From contig OY829326.1 of NCBI GenBank assembly GCA_963691655.1, positions 113,929,388-113,993,387 of the forward strand: 64,000 nt of DNA, given 5' to 3'. Positions within the stretch are counted from its first letter, which is position 1, and every line of letters starts with the position of its first letter. Below are positions 25,384 to 35,468 of this stretch, piece after piece. Made by a program: the position numbers and the translations under genes. Under the pieces are notes generated by a model that was given only the letters and a program-made list of their open reading frames with translations, was not told where the DNA came from and did no database searches. The DNA is from Toxonevra muliebris. Lineage: Eukaryota; Arthropoda; Insecta; Diptera; Pallopteridae.

Positions 25384-26726
25384 TCGTTTCTTAGCAAACA
25401 TAGCTGCACGAAAACCGCACGAACAAAAACCGAAGTTGTTTTTTAGGGCGTAAAAATAGCAATGGGTTATAATTACTTTTTGAGTAATTTGATTATTTGG
25501 CGTTCATGAATTTTATTTTTATTTATAAAACAGTTTAAAGTACTTTCCACAGATAAATTTTAACGCTGGTTCTAATCTAGATTACCACACCCAGATTTTG
25601 CAATATTCTAGGTAGTTTCACCGTCAAAAATTCCACTAAAAATTACTACGTTCGTTCTTGGATCTAGCGCAATTAAAACCTTACGTAATATTGAATAATA
25701 AAATTAAAAAACCCCAAAAATGTCTGTCAATCACTCGCTTATTCCATCCTTATTTGTCACACACAAAGAATTGTATGGCAACTGAATGCTTCATTTCTTC
25801 TGAATACATTAAATTCCACATATAAAAGACTTATCTTCCCCATACATGACAAATTAAAACAAAAGGAATATGATTCTTTACAGTTTACAACAAAATGCGC
25901 TTCAACGCTTCTATAGGTAGAGCACCCGAAAGCATTCTAATGCGCATCTTAGCACTCTTGGGTATAAATAGTCGACGTAGACATGTAAATTTAGTATCAA
26001 ATGTAAATTTAAACAATATAGAAATGTATGTGTGCATATACGCGTATCTGATTCTAAGCACTCATCTAAATTTCCCTGAGTTCTTTTGCAGATTTTTTTT
26101 TTTTTACCTAGATTCACATATTTTTGTAACTTTATTTAAATAAATATTTTTATTTGTTTTATACTTTATGCATAACATACTTTGTTGAATTTTTGTAATT
26201 TTGTTGCATATATAATAAAAAATATTCGATAAAAAGCAAGGCCCAGTTTTTCGCAATAACATTAATTGTAATTTTAACCAGGATGGATTCGATTGAATAA
26301 ACAATGAAATGGCGGTAAAATAATTTAATGGAGAGGAATAGCTTACTTTGAACTATAATCTGGAAAGATGTTAAGTATTTTCTGTAAAACAACCTTGCTT
26401 TAGTTATATATAATTTAAAGTGAGTCAGACTCAATTTATCGTATAAATATTTGTAAGTGTTAATTCTGGGGAAGTCAATGTTTAGCCGATACTTATGCAC
26501 TCAGACAATTGCCTGTAGTCTGATAAGAAACATAATATTCAATCGACTGCAGCCCAGCAAATGCCTAGTCCGGAAAGGTTAACTTTAAGCACAGTTATCT
26601 TTACTGTAGTACAAGTTTTGAATACGTTTCATCTTTTATTGATAGATAGTAAATAACGAAAAAATAGATTTGTTCTAAGGGAAAGTAGGAATAGCATGCC
26701 GACAAAGTGAATAATTGATCCTTTCC

Positions 26727-26802
26727 ACTTTATTTATTTATTTTATTTATTTATTTTTTTTTTATTATTTATTTTTTTTTTTTTTTTATTTATTTATTTA
26801 TT
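26727..26802. repeat. (ATTT)n microsatellite
   Basis: Mostly ATTT repeats interrupted by longer T runs. The position at the 3' boundary of the minus-strand retrotransposon suggests it grew from the element's A-rich tail. Confidence 0.9.
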
Positions 26803-27805
26803 TAAAAAATTATAATCGAGCTTTCAAAGGCCATATGTGATTACAAGGTATGGATTACAATGAGCAGACTTAAAATAATTATGGTAAAAAAAATAAGAAA
26901 TTACTTATTGATTAGATAAAATCTATACAAAATATACAGAGAAAAATTAGAGAAAAAACTAAAATAAACCTAAAATTGCATTCCCAGTTAACTAACTCAG
27001 TATGAAACCCCACCGAAAGTAAGCAGTATTCAAGTTAAGTAGTAAAATAAGAGTACTACGTCATATTAAAATGCATTCAGAGAACTGAAGTGATCAATTA
27101 AGTGGTTCTTATACTTTCTCTTAGACTCAGAAAATGATTTGAGGCTTTGAGGGAGCGAATTCCATGATCGTGCCACTTTAACGCAAAAAGATCGCTCAAA
27201 TGTCGAATTAATGATTTTAGGGATGAGAATGTTGGGCATCTCCTAGAACGAGAGAAATGGAAGATATTCAAAAGATAAAGAGGTTCACGCGTGACTATAA
27301 TTTTTTGAAAAAGAGTAAGCAATCTGGACTGGATAAAATCAATAAATCGACATTTCAAAAATTTTGTTTCATAAGAACTTATATGGTTCCTGTACCCTAA
27401 TTTGAAGACAAAACGAAAAACTCTGTAAAGTATCAACTTGATACTCTTGATGCTTGTCAAAGAAGCACCAGAGTAGACTTCAAGACCATATGCAATGGTG
27501 GACATCAAAAGAGCATGAGCGATTCTTGTTCGTATATACAGCGACAAAGGGTAATTGATGCTATAGAGTTTCCTTAACTGGTAACCAACTTTAGACGAGA
27601 CACTAGCAATATGTTTATCAAAGTTAAGTTTATTATCAATTATGACACCAAGGCAACGCATATGATCCACAAATTGAATAGGACAATTCGCGAGCATAAT
27701 TGATGGAGGATTAACGTTAATAGGGCAATTAAGAATCATAGCTTTAGTTTTTAGTGGGTTTACAGCAAGACTGTTTGAAGATAACCAAGTAGTTACACAT
27801 AACGT
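26727..27805 (-). mobile_element. 5'-truncated non-LTR retrotransposon insertion with open RT C-terminal frame and (AAAT)n tail
   Basis: On the minus strand a frame opens near 27805 (SSNSLAVNPLKTKAMILN) and runs intact to a stop at about 27098. It includes CLGVIIDNKLNFDKHI, the usual motif after the RT palm, and YGLEVYSG, as in RT thumb regions. Roughly 0.28 kb of 3' UTR follows. Then, at 26727-26802, comes an (ATTT)n tract that reads as an (AAAT)n tail on this strand. The catalytic YADD and all upstream domains are lost, as expected for incomplete reverse transcription. The open frame of over 230 codons suggests a more recent insertion than its neighbours. Confidence 0.85.
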
Positions 27806-28047
27806 TATATATAACGCTTTAATGACCCGAAACTATAGACTAATCAACGAATGAAGAGGTTATTAATGAAAAACCTACATCTTACTGCTCTGTATTACCT
27901 CTAGAAGACTGCTGATGCCTCTTTCCATCATTTTGAAGTTGTTTTTAATAATAAAAACTTTCAGATTCTTTGAGAGAAGAATGTTTTTTTCGAAATATTT
28001 AAGAAGTCTTCCTCAGCTTGATTATACAAGGTGCCGCACTTGTATTG

Positions 28048-28514
28048 ACACATATATTAGCTGTGTTTTATTCGCCAGTCAGTTTAACATGTGCGAATAA
28101 AACGACAAAGTTGTAAAGTCTCTTTTTCGTTATAATGTTATTCACAATGAAACTGCTCAGCAGCTAGAGTGGAAACATTTTAATGGATCCCAGTCATTGC
28201 GGTCAATCGCGGGCATTCTTTTTAGATTTTACTCTTTATAAGAATATTTAACGATGATTTTAACTTATTTTCACGGTCAGACATTACAAATATTTTCCTT
28301 TTCTGTTTTTTGTCAAACTGTCAATGCTTCTTGTTTCGCTATTAGCAGTTCACAATAGAATTCGATGTAGTTAAACAACTTGTTAAGTATACATAACAGC
28401 TATAATTATACGTGTTATCTTTGTCGCTTTGTTGTTGTTTCCCCATACAATTATCGCTGCTAGTTATACGTAACTAGAAGCAAGTGGCAAATAAAACGCA
28501 GCTATTATATGTGT
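28048..28514. mobile_element. Hairpin-ended MITE, copy 2
   Basis: Same family as the 18.2-kb copy: GTGTTTTATTCGCCAG at the left, AATAAAACGCAGC at the right, and the same internal landmarks (ATTGCGGTCAATCG, ACTCTTTATAAGAATATTT, AACAGCTATAATTATA). It keeps about 30 bp (AGCAGCTAGAGTGG region) missing from copy 1. Here the terminal repeat appears to extend outward to ACACATATATT/ATTATATGTGT, giving about 30 bp in all. Confidence 0.85.
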
Positions 28515-29052
28515 ATTAATGCTAGGCTCGTTTTTCATGAATTTCATCACGAACGTTGCTCGGTGCATATAACACCTTGGGTTAGAAGATAGTAGTGTCA
28601 GTCACAATCTTTGAGTTTCTAAACTTTTTAAGGCTTAAAATCTAGATAGGTACTTGAATGCCTTTCCTTGTTCTGTTTTGAAGAAGATTATTTATTCCAT
28701 TTTCCAGTTCCTAACGAGGTGGAACAACCACTCTAATGATTATTTTTTCTACAGACAAAATTCAGAAAACTATAGTTCTGTGCTCTTACGAGTTCTTTTT
28801 CTCATCTTCCGGGATTTTGTTCTGTCTGAGCAGATACAAACTGTTTCCGCTCAGTCATTTCTCAAAGTGTTATTGATTTCATTAGGTTGGCTGTGTACTT
28901 GTTATCACTGGAAGAATATCGTTTCTAAAGTCAGTTGTCAGAATTATTGATCTTGGTGACGCTCGATATGTTTAGTTTAGAATTTAGAGTTAAGACTGTG
29001 CTAGAATTAACCAAAGCACTCAATCTAAAGAACCATTGAACTGTACTCAAAT

Positions 29053-29880
29053 TTAAAGCTTGTATAAGGAGAAAGACAGATAAGAATAGTGAATGAGAAA
29101 TAGAAGAAACGGTAGATTACTCAACCCCAAACTACTTAGTTTAATTGATGAACCTGAAAACAGCCTTAATCTAGTTCTTGCCAAAGCTGGATAGCTGCAC
29201 AAGTAATGTTCTGTAGTGTCGACTTCCTCAAGACAGATCATACGCTGGCCACATGTATTATGCCCCGTGATTGCACCAACCAGTAATCTCAAGTCCATCT
29301 TTCTTAATTTTAGATGAAATTTCGCTAATTTCTTGTCCAGTTTCCCGACGAAGTACTTGGCAGTTTTGCAGGTATCAAGCACGGATCATCTACTTCTGTG
29401 GAGAGATCCCATAAAATCATTGATCCAGCACATGATTTCAACAAAGTTATTTCCAAGAAAACGTTCCGGACTCCATGGTGAAATCGTATAGCCTTCATTG
29501 GTCAGGTCATTATCCAATTCATTCCCTGAAATACCAGCTATATAAGACCGAGTTTGTTGTGTTTAGCAGCACTATGTAGCATTACATTCGCTGACCAATT
29601 TCAAAGGGCAGACAGGGTTAGCAAGAGCCTTTAGTGCCTCCTGGCTATTACTGTAGACACCTACTGCACTTCCCACGCCATCTCTTTCCAACGCTACGTT
29701 CAGGATAGCCAAAAACCTCCATTAGGAAAACAGTCGCCATGTATTTCGTAGCAAAAGAATACTTGGTCCTGTCGTCGTCGTGCATAGTATATCGTCTAGC
29801 ACTGGGCTCATACCTCTGAACTTCATTACGGCTGCATAAAACTGCATGCTCAGAATTTTGAATTGACACTAAAAATCTGG
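29053..29880 (-). pseudogene. R1-like RNase H and C-terminal remnant
   Basis: On the minus strand, KYSFATKYMATVFLMEVFG matches the SL..Y.TVFQAEVFA strand of retrotransposon RNase H. Downstream GISGNELDNDLTNEG matches the GI.GNE.AD.LA..G region. The C-terminal block LRLLVGAITGHNTCG, then CLEEVDTTEHYLCSYPAL, has the Cys/His pattern of this clade. Stops and frameshifts occur between blocks (for example around 29560 and 29400). The RT part is absent. Confidence 0.85.
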
Positions 29881-30027
29881 ACTTAGGACCGAAAAACAGG
29901 GCAAAGAAAATCGAAAAATTATTTAAATTTTTTTCATTTTGAATGGCGTTTTAAACAACATAGGGTAAAGGGCTAGGTTATGTTTGGTTAAGTAACTATA
30001 AAAGCAAATAATGATACCATATGGTTG

Positions 30028-30220
30028 TACCTTCGTGGTTTTCGTGGTAGATTGTCTACTAAGAGTCATACACTTGTACACTTTCTTTTAATTCTCATAC
30101 ACTTCATATCGATAATGAATATAAGAAGACTGTGAGACTTTGCTATCAGACCAAGACGGTAATCGAGCCCGCAAACTCCCAGGTGAAAGTTTAGAACGCC
30201 ATCCATTAGACTATTAAAAA
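30028..30220 (-). mobile_element. tRNA-derived SINE, monomer type 1, truncated
   Basis: The minus strand has the A-box region (complement of 30203-30213) and a mutated B box (complement of 30159-30169, GGCTCGATTAC), followed by the family body with GTGTACAAGTGTATG and TATCGATATGAAG complements. The core with CCGTTCGG seen in the 40.6-kb copy is missing or decayed. It is more diverged than the 4.1- and 40.6-kb copies. Confidence 0.7.
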
Positions 30221-30239
30221 AAATTGTATCAGAAGCATC

Positions 30240-32870
30240 ATTCCACCCAGACCCACATGGTGCTACCAAATGGGTTCATTAGATAGGAGTTTAGTTTCTC
30301 TTAGTTGCAAAAGGATCTGAAATACACACAGAGAATATAATGAACTGATGCTAGAAATAAAGAAAATTTAAGTTTGAACTCGTACATGATTCATTTATAA
30401 TTCAAATTATAGCATTATGAATCACAAAGAATGTTGACACTCGATTTTTTACTTTGTACTAAAACTGTCTACTGAACACATAAAATTTTTATATGCATGA
30501 ATTTGAATAGGATTTTAATGGAGTCACTCTGCACTTGTTGGTGTTATTGTTGCTGCTGTTGTTGTTGTGCAAAGAATGATGATACATAGACAAAGATGTC
30601 CATGACACTAAAAAAAAAGAAGAAGAAAAACACCAGAAAGAAAAAAGAAATTGCATGCAAAATTGGCCAGAAAAAAATGGTTTAGTTGTGCTTTTATTTC
30701 TTTTGTGTATAATGTAAGTGTAAATTTTGATTGTGCCTTTGTGTGTGTAAGTGCACGTTTACACACAAACATAGACACAAAAAAAAAAAACAAAGATGAT
30801 ATATGTATATGTATTTTTAATACCAAATATTTATGAGTGTGTCAGCAACAATACCAAAACATTTTTTCTTGTTGCATTTTCATTTTGTTTGTTTTGCAGC
30901 TCACTGCACACACACACACACACATGCATATATACAAGCACACACACACACACCCACTCACCAATATTTACAAAATATTTATAGAAGAATACAGCAAGAG
31001 AAAAAATGGCGACCAACGAGCCGAAACAATGGCGAGTTTCCGCAAAATATTTACACATACAGCACACATACACACACTCACACTCATACATATATCCATT
31101 TGGAAAGACAATATAGACAAGAAAAGAACAAAGGCAGAAGCAAACAATTTTGCGCTGTCTTCGAATGAATACATTAAGGATGAATAAGAACAGGAGGAGA
31201 AGAAAAAGAAGAAGAAGAAGAAGAAAAAGAGCATTAATTCTCAACTGTCATAGATTTTTATTCCCCATTTTTTTTTTTTTTTTTGCTATCATAAATATAC
31301 GAAAAATACATGAAATGATTTTAGTTTTGTTTATTTTCTTTTCCTTTATTTTGTTATTTGGGAAATTCTCATATTTTTATGACTCCAAGAAATTTAACTG
31401 CCGTGGCAGAAACAGAAACGCATCATATGTGTAGGAAGAACATTCATTTATTCTGCTTATATGATTCACAGTCATTGCCATCATCTATGGTCCAACAACA
31501 TCCACCTACAACAACAGCAGCAACAATCCCAAAGAATTAGAAGAAGAATTAAACTCTTTAATATCCTTCATTGCCACACACACACACACACAACGTTTCA
31601 AAGTTTTCCCTTTTGATATTTATTTTCCCTTTTATTATTGTTGCTACATTTTAATGATTTTTCTTTTTGCTTAAGCGAAAAAGTTTAATTGAATTAATCA
31701 CAACTGTGAATTGAACTTTATTTTGTGTGGTTGTTGTTGCTGTTGCTATTGCTATTGCCATTGCCATCACTGATGTTTCTGTTTCTGTTGGTGTTTTTGT
31801 ATTTGTATTTGTTGCCAACCAATAATTACGAATACGAATGAATGGTTGCGCTTTTTTGCTGTGTTATTGTTTTTGTTTTGCTTAATGCCACAACACTTAA
31901 CTCGTAAATAATATTAAAATCTATTTTTAGCTTTTTCATTTCCCATTGCGGGCGCCGCGACGCACCGCTCCACACCATTCACAATCAGATTCAGATTTCA
32001 TTTTTGTGTGTTTCACACAACCACCAAATCCCTTCCACCAATCGTAAAAATGGTGAGTCATGAAAATGTTATTGAAATGCTTCCTTTATGTATGTCCTTT
32101 TCGGTTCGGTTGATGGTTTGAGGCAGTCACGTGTTGAAATTTGTTCTCGATGCGGAAAAATAAGTGTACATATGATTATTTGTCTATGTGTGTGTGCATG
32201 CAGCAATAATATTTCTTTTATTTCATTTTCATGATTATGAATTTAATTTAGGCTTTATGTGGAATGCAAAAAAGTAATGAAAAAAAAGAGAAGAAAACAA
32301 CTTATAATGTAATTAGTTTCATAACATCGACTCGTTTTTGATTTGGTTGCAAAAATTTACTACTAATTTCATGAAACACAAAATATTTCTCATTCATACA
32401 TTAGTAAATAGGTAGAATCGAATATCAAATTATTACATAAATATCAATTTTGTGATACTATTAAATATTAATTTCGATTTATATAGATACTCAACACAAC
32501 GGGCCGTATTGGCCCAAGTGCGTACTATTACACTATACAACACTGTTTTTTACCCATCTCCAAATTCGATGGTACTTAATGTATTTTGGTCCGCTGAATC
32601 TTAATCAGTTTTGTCGTAGCAACTCAGGTTTTTGAGATATAGGCAATTTTTGGATTTCCCAGATATGGGTCGACATTTTTATCACAATTACCATTTTTTC
32701 GAAATGAAAAGTGAAGCATCTATATCTTTTCAAAAAGGTAATTAAATTATCTTTAATTTAAGAGTTTATTTGATACTCTATTTTATTTCAGTCAAAAGTT
32801 ATAGAGATTCGAAGTTGAAATTCTGACCAAAAAAACGCTTTTTTTCGAATTACCTATTCTTTGGTATTAT
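30240..32870. other. Intergenic DNA dense in simple repeats, with one possible micro-exon
   Basis: Poly-A runs, CA tracts (30907-30924, 30938-30953, 31071-31079, 31577-31591), AAG tracts (31193-31230), TTGCTATTG repeats (31740-31765) and a GC-rich patch GGGCGCCGCGACGC (31949-31962) stand out. Overlapping frames on both strands here are products of CA/GT and AAG repeats. The candidate ATG-donor site at 32050 is described separately. Confidence 0.5.
32050..32058 (+). other. Possible first coding exon consisting of ATG directly followed by a splice donor
   Basis: CGTAAAAATGGTGAGTCATG has a good fly start context (AAAA before ATG) and a near-perfect donor (GTGAGT) right after the ATG. Upstream lie a GC-rich patch and a C-rich leader-like stretch (CACCAAATCCCTTCCACC). 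Genes with a first coding exon of only Met do exist in flies. No partner exon was found, so this is a suggestion only. Confidence 0.25.
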
Positions 32871-33340
32871 GTTATCGATTACCTCGAAAAGGGCGAAAAA
32901 TTACGAAAAAACAATGGCCCCATCTGAAGAAAAAAAAGTGCTGTTTCATCAAGACAATGCAGTATGTTGCAAATCAATGAAAACGATGCCAAAATTGCAT
33001 GAATAAGGCTACGAATTGCTACCCCATCTACCGTATTCTCCAGATCTGGCCCCCAGTGACTTTTTCCTGTTTGCAGACCTCAAAAGAATGCTTGCTGGAA
33101 ATAAATTTAGCACTGATGAAGAAGTAATTGCCGAAACTGAGGTCTATTTCGAGGCAAAAGACAGAATCCAGAATCGTACTATAAAAATGGTATCGAAAAA
33201 TTGTTTGACCGCTATAATCGTTGTATCGCCCTCGAAGGGAACTATATTGAAAAATAAAATCGAATTTTACCAAAATAAAAATGTGTTTTACTGTGTTAGG
33301 CTACGAACTTTTTAATTCAAATGTTAGATACACAATATAA
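32871..33340 (+). pseudogene. Mariner (DD34D) transposase remnant, different lineage from the one at 0.1 kb
   Basis: VIDYLEKGEK (around the first catalytic Asp, 32871-32900) is followed in another frame by VLFHQDNAVCCKSMK with the second Asp at 32953. SPDLAPSDFFLFADLKRMLA has the third Asp at 33058, and 34 residues lie between them. An in-frame TAA at 33004-33006, a frameshift near 33170 that moves NGIEKLFDRYNRCIALEGN to another frame, and an internal deletion between the first two blocks make it dead. After the stop, TGTGTTAGGCTACGAAC looks like the 3' end of the element. Confidence 0.9.
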
Positions 33341-33364
33341 TATATGTTTAATTCGGAGGTGAAT

Positions 33365-33840
33365 TATATTAGAAAAAAAAGAAAAAAAATCGAAAAAAAA
33401 TAGGAAAAGTCAACCGAACGTTGGGAAATATTCATAAGAATAGTAGTAATAGGGAAGAGAAAAGAATAGAACTAGAAGGGTAGAATTGAGTAGGAAGAGA
33501 AAAACGAAGAGAATAGAAATAGATAAAAGATAGTGTTGGAAAGGGTACCAAACTACAGAAGAGATAGAATATATGGCTTAGACATCCTGGTCCCTTGCAC
33601 TCCTTGGGTGCAACATCGATGGCGTCTTGTAGCCGCCTAAACGTCTGAACCACATCGCCCAACAAATTCCTAACCCGCTGATCCCTGAAGTGGGACGTCT
33701 CCAGACTTCGATGTATGGTGCGATTAGCGGTAGATGTAAGAGGGGGTGCACGCACAATTCCATTAGGTAACCGTCGAGGTGCCTGGTTTCGGGGTCTTCT
33801 GACTCTCCCGGTCTGCACACGCTGCTGCGTTACGGGCCTA
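33365..33840 (-). other. Purine-rich tract and unrecognised GC-richer frame
   Basis: From 33365 to 33540 the plus strand is a run of AGAAAA-type purines. From about 33580 to 33840 base composition becomes more balanced. Two overlapping minus-strand frames cover it: one (33432-33818) begins MQTGRVRRPRNQAPRR, the other (33578-33820) MCRPGESEDPE. The first is Arg/Pro-rich and might be a piece of a retroelement gag, but no domain is recognisable. It abuts the mariner remnant. Confidence 0.3.
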
Positions 33841-35144
33841 GACCATTTAATTTATATTTTTTTCATCGCTGTAAAAATTTATACTTTTCAGCAAATTGAA
33901 CTCGTGCTACTTTATTGCTTGATAAAAGTTTTACTTTGGCGCTCCGATTTTCATATTTTATGTTTGAACTTTCTTGTAGAATTTGTTGTATTCTTTGATT
34001 TGCATCCTAAAGCCCCAATTGTCCTTTAATTTATGTGATGATCAAGACTTTAAAGACAGCAAAGCACCCAACCTTTCTCTTACTTCTTAAGATTTTTACT
34101 CTACAATAGTTTGAACTCAACTGAAATCGCTTTGTACTTTAATTATTTCCTACTACACACAACATTCGGAGCACATAAATGAGCTGAGCAAAAAGCAAAG
34201 CTTCAGATTAAATGTACGTGATATTCATTTTTTTTATTCTTTTCATTAAGTTAGAAAACTTTCTAAAACACGTCATTGACGTACAACCCTGGAAATGGTT
34301 GACTGATGAAATTTAAAAGTCTTGTTTTCTCGATTTTTTTTAATAAATTCCATACAAACTACATTTTTATTTTAATATTTTTGATTTAGAAAAAATTTTT
34401 GCAAATTTCTTCCAAATTTGGCAGTTCACATTTCTATTCAGTTATTAAAATTAATATGCTTTGAATGAACAATGACGCCAGAAGAATGTCAAAAAGTTCA
34501 TAGAACTAGCAAATCAGACATTTATTTTTATCTAAAAAATTAGTACTTGAATTAAAATCCAAAAAAAAGCTAGGCACTGATTTCAGTATTTTAAAATCAG
34601 TACTTTATAAAAAAAACAAGAAAATCGATACACGTACTGACTAAATCGGTACGTCTGGTTACTCTATGTCCGGCACAGAAATTTCTGAGAACAGTAAATT
34701 ATGTTTTTATGCCGAATTACAAAGCACAAATTTTTCAGCGAAATTGGTCTTTAACGTTACATAAGTTTGATGGCCAATACAGCGAGGAAATTGAATAATT
34801 TACAAAAAATGCATTTTTATTTAGATCCTAGGTCAAAAATTCTCGAATAAAAGTAGCTCGTTCCCAATTTTTGTTTTGCTAGATTGATCAGAAAAAAATT
34901 TTTGTAAAAAAAGTCTTTAATGTTACATGAAATTTGCGGTGCATTTCAAAGCCATCCTAATCAACAGAAAAAAAATCAATTGAACTGTTTTTTGAATTTC
35001 TTTATTAGTTTAAGTCGTTTTCGTTTGTTTCGATTTGACTTTTGGCCCATTTTGATCAGATGCACGACACAAGTGAAAGAACGTGCACAGTGAAGAGCGA
35101 AAGCAACCGATTGATTTGACATTTGTGTTTCCAGATGCTATGGG
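33841..35144. other. AT-rich intergenic DNA, nothing recognised
   Basis: Short frames only. T-rich runs at 34229 and 34336 and stop-rich sequence elsewhere. No element ends were identified. Confidence 0.5.
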
Positions 35145-35468
35145 ATATATGACAGGCTGAGAGGAAAAGCGGGCTAAAATTTATATAAGAGCAAAAGTGA
35201 AATAATTTAGAGTGTCAGTGCAAGAATGGCATAAGTAATACGGTTTAGAGTGAAAATGAAACGCCTTAAAAGTAAGAGCAGAAATGATATAACAATTCTT
35301 TCAGAGCAAGAACAGCATAGTTTTTTATGCCGTTTTCGCTCTGAACATATTTCGTTTCACTTTTGCTCTGAACATATTGCGTTTTGCTTTTGTTCTTAAG
35401 TAAAATTATTCCACTCTTTTCTGAACGTAGAAGTTAAACCACTTTTCCTCTCAGCCTCTCATATATAA
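35145..35468. mobile_element. Foldback-type MITE with internal AGAGCAAAAGTGAAA repeats
   Basis: ATATATGACAGGCTGAGAGG followed by AAAAGCGG at the left is answered inverted by CCACTTTTCCTCTCAGCCTC TCATATATAAAT at the right. Inside, AGAGCAAAAGTGAAA (left side) and TTTCACTTTTGCTCT (right side) alternate, giving multiple pairing options along about 320 bp. No coding frame. Confidence 0.7.

Larger units (their letters stand above)
22931..26720. other. Intergenic DNA with simple repeats
   Basis: No gene recognised. Holds (GT)n at 23889-23908, TTC/T-rich DNA at 23990-24022, (GTT)n at 24274-24299 and the two related hairpin/TCAGTC modules at 24.42 and 25.29 kb. The remainder is AT-rich without family motifs. 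Confidence 0.55.

Noticed and set aside
30831..31244. Several 90-137 codon frames on both strands
   Set aside because: All overlap the same CA and AAG microsatellites and translate to His-Thr, Val-Cys or Lys-Arg runs without family motifs.
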